Source of the DNA: Thiohalospira sp046546335 | Lineage (GTDB): Bacteria; Pseudomonadota; Gammaproteobacteria; Thiohalospirales; Thiohalospiraceae | Strand: one strand, 5' to 3' | Length of the DNA stretch: 5,289 nucleotides | Assembly (NCBI RefSeq): GCF_046546335.1 | Contig: NZ_JBKGYA010000144.1 | In this document: positions 4,163 to 5,289 of the stretch, piece after piece | Layout of the letters: every line of letters starts with the position of its first letter | Position numbering within the stretch: the stretch's first letter is position 1 | Position numbers and translations under genes: made by a program | The notes under the pieces: model-generated | The model's database searches: none | Told to the model about the DNA's origin: nothing | What the model saw: the letters and a program-made list of their open reading frames with translations, nothing else

Positions 4163-5289
4163 TCAGATTGTCCGGCGCCAGGCGCGCACGCCACCGGCCA
4201 GGGCCAGCAGCCCCAGGGGCGCCAGCCACCAGGGGGAGGGGGTGAGCCCCTCCTGGCCCGATTCCTCGTTTTTGCGTTCCGCGGACTCCTGCGGTTCGGC
4301 TTCCTGCTCCCGCGGCTCTTTCACGGCCTCCTCGGCCGGCCGCGCCTCGGGGCGCTCCCGGGCCTCGCCGGCGGGGTCCTCCAGCTTCACGGCCCGGGCC
4401 CGGGCGGCCTCGGCGCGGGCCACGGCGGCGTCGAAGGCGGCCTCCTGCTCGGCGTCCAGCTGCTCGCGGACCAGGTCCATCACGGGGTGGTCGGGGGTGG
4501 CGTGACCGCTGCCGGGCAGCCCCTCCTCGGCCACGTACTCGGCGAAGGACTCTGCCAGCTCCGCCACCGTCTCGTCATCCGGCGACCAGAATCCCTTGTC
4601 CACCGCCACCAGCATCACCGCCTGGATGTGGGCGCGGACCGGCTGGTTGGCCGACTCGGCCAGGAACTCGTCCAGGCCGAGATCGCGCTGGTCCTCCAGA
4701 TAGGTGGCGTGGACCTCGTCCCACATCCAGTCGCGGACGATGCCGGGATTGGTGACCTGCCAGCCCCAGAGGTGTTCCACGAACTCCGAGCCCAGGGTGC
4801 GCGCCCCGGCGTAGCCTTGCTCGGTGAGCGGCTCCAGCCACTGGGGGTTGAGGTAGCGGCCCTGGAGTTCCCGTACCAGGGCGGTATCCAGTGGCTCCAT
4901 GCGCGGTTCCTCGGGGTCGGCGTGGTGGATGACGCGGTTGTCCGGCGCCTCGCCGGTGGCCTGTTCCACCGCCAGGCTGAGACCGCCCAGGTAGTCGAAG
5001 GCGTCATCGTTGTCCATGAGGCCGTAGAGGTTGCTCGCCCGCCCCAGGTAGGTGGCGTCGATGTCGTCAAGCCGCTGGCGCAGGGCATCCCGGGCGCTGC
5101 GGCCGTCGTCCCCGGCGCCGTAGGCGTGGCCCATGCGGTGGACGTAGGTCTCGGCCAGCTCGTCGCGACCCTCCCAGGCCCCGGAGCGCTCGGCCAGCCG
5201 GTTGACCCCGGCGCCGTAGCTCCCCGGGGCGTCGCCGAAGACGCGCAGGGCGGCATCGCGGCCGGCCCGGTCCGGCTCCGCGCCCTGGC
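4163..5289 (-). CDS. cobN: CobN-like chelatase large subunit, membrane-anchored (C-terminal part)
   Basis: This is the last 374 codons of a CobN/magnesium-chelatase-H family protein; the frame stays open through the right edge, so the start lies outside. Residues are counted from the edge. RVFGDAPGSYGAGVNRLAE (15-33), a following W and LAETYVHRMGHAYG (44-57) are typical CobN. Next comes SNLYGLMDNDDAFDYLGGLS (85-104), where canonical cobaltochelatase, from memory, has an EHDLLDSDDYYQF-like block. LNPQWLEPLTEQGYAGA (146-162) and DKGFW (230-234) complete the domain. Then follow a charged Glu/Arg/Pro-rich linker (about 302-351), a single hydrophobic helix (about 353-370) and WRRTI at the end. Arginines after the helix suggest a cytoplasmic tip and a periplasmic main domain. 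Canonical CobN is soluble and works with CobS/CobT on cobalt insertion. This divergent, anchored form beside ExbB-like and DUF2149 genes may instead handle metal or corrinoid at the membrane. Family is certain, role is not. Confidence 0.93.
   Translation of the reverse strand, partial: QGAEPDRAGRDAALRVFGDAPGSYGAGVNRLAERSGAWEGRDELAETYVHRMGHAYGAGDDGRSARDALRQRLDDIDATYLGRASNLYGLMDNDDAFDYLGGLSLAVEQATGEAPDNRVIHHADPEEPRMEPLDTALVRELQGRYLNPQWLEPLTEQGYAGARTLGSEFVEHLWGWQVTNPGIVRDWMWDEVHATYLEDQRDLGLDEFLAESANQPVRAHIQAVMLVAVDKGFWSPDDETVAELAESFAEYVAEEGLPGSGHATPDHPVMDLVREQLDAEQEAAFDAAVARAEAARARAVKLEDPAGEARERPEARPAEEAVKEPREQEAEPQESAERKNEESGQEGLTPSPWWLAPLGLLALAGGVRAWRRTI

Noticed and set aside
3378..4229. 283-codon minus-strand version of the DUF2149 protein with a long N-terminal extension
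   Set aside because: The extension is a frame shadow of the ExbB-like gene. The ATG at 3701 has a ribosome binding site and gives a family-length protein.

Overview
The window comes from a high-GC (roughly 70% by eye) proteobacterium. A gammaproteobacterium of the halophilic or purple-sulfur (Chromatiales-like) kind is my best guess, from the gene order, the codon bias and the presence of a Uma2-family gene. The sequence does not prove this assignment. All genes lie on the minus strand, so the operon reads from base 5289 down to base 1. I see no rRNA, tRNA, CRISPR, insertion sequence, cobalamin riboswitch or convincing terminator. No gene-free stretch exceeds about 65 bases.

In transcription order: the C-terminal 374 codons of a CobN-like chelatase large subunit, cut by the right edge (4163-5289); a short MotA/TolQ/ExbB-type channel protein (3698-4147); a 107-residue DUF2149 protein that looks like a minimal ExbD/TolR (3378-3701); cobO, the corrinoid adenosyltransferase (2776-3381); a Uma2-family PD-(D/E)XK-like protein (2131-2712); cobB, the a,c-diamide synthase (816-2108); and cobA, uroporphyrinogen-III C-methyltransferase (31-819). 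A ribosome-binding-site-like GGAGG sits 7 bases from the left edge and suggests the operon continues with another gene just outside.

The genes fall into two modules. cobA, cobB and cobO are standard cobalamin enzymes: cobA makes precorrin-2 from uroporphyrinogen III, cobB amidates the a and c side chains of the corrin ring, and cobO adenosylates cobalt. The upstream trio (CobN-like, ExbB-like, DUF2149) looks like a membrane assembly. The CobN-like protein ends in a charged linker and one transmembrane helix followed by arginines, which would place its large domain in the periplasm. The two partners have the hallmarks of a proton-driven ExbB/ExbD motor: threonines in the second and third helices, and one aspartate in the DUF2149 helix. 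A periplasmic, energy-coupled metal- or corrinoid-handling machine is the most interesting reading and remains an inference.

Three junctions (ExbB-like/DUF2149, DUF2149/cobO, cobB/cobA) are 4-base ATGA overlaps, which indicates tight translational coupling. The Uma2 gene interrupts this pattern. It has a 63-base leader holding an extended -10 promoter-like element and a strong ribosome binding site of its own, as expected of a later insertion into the operon.
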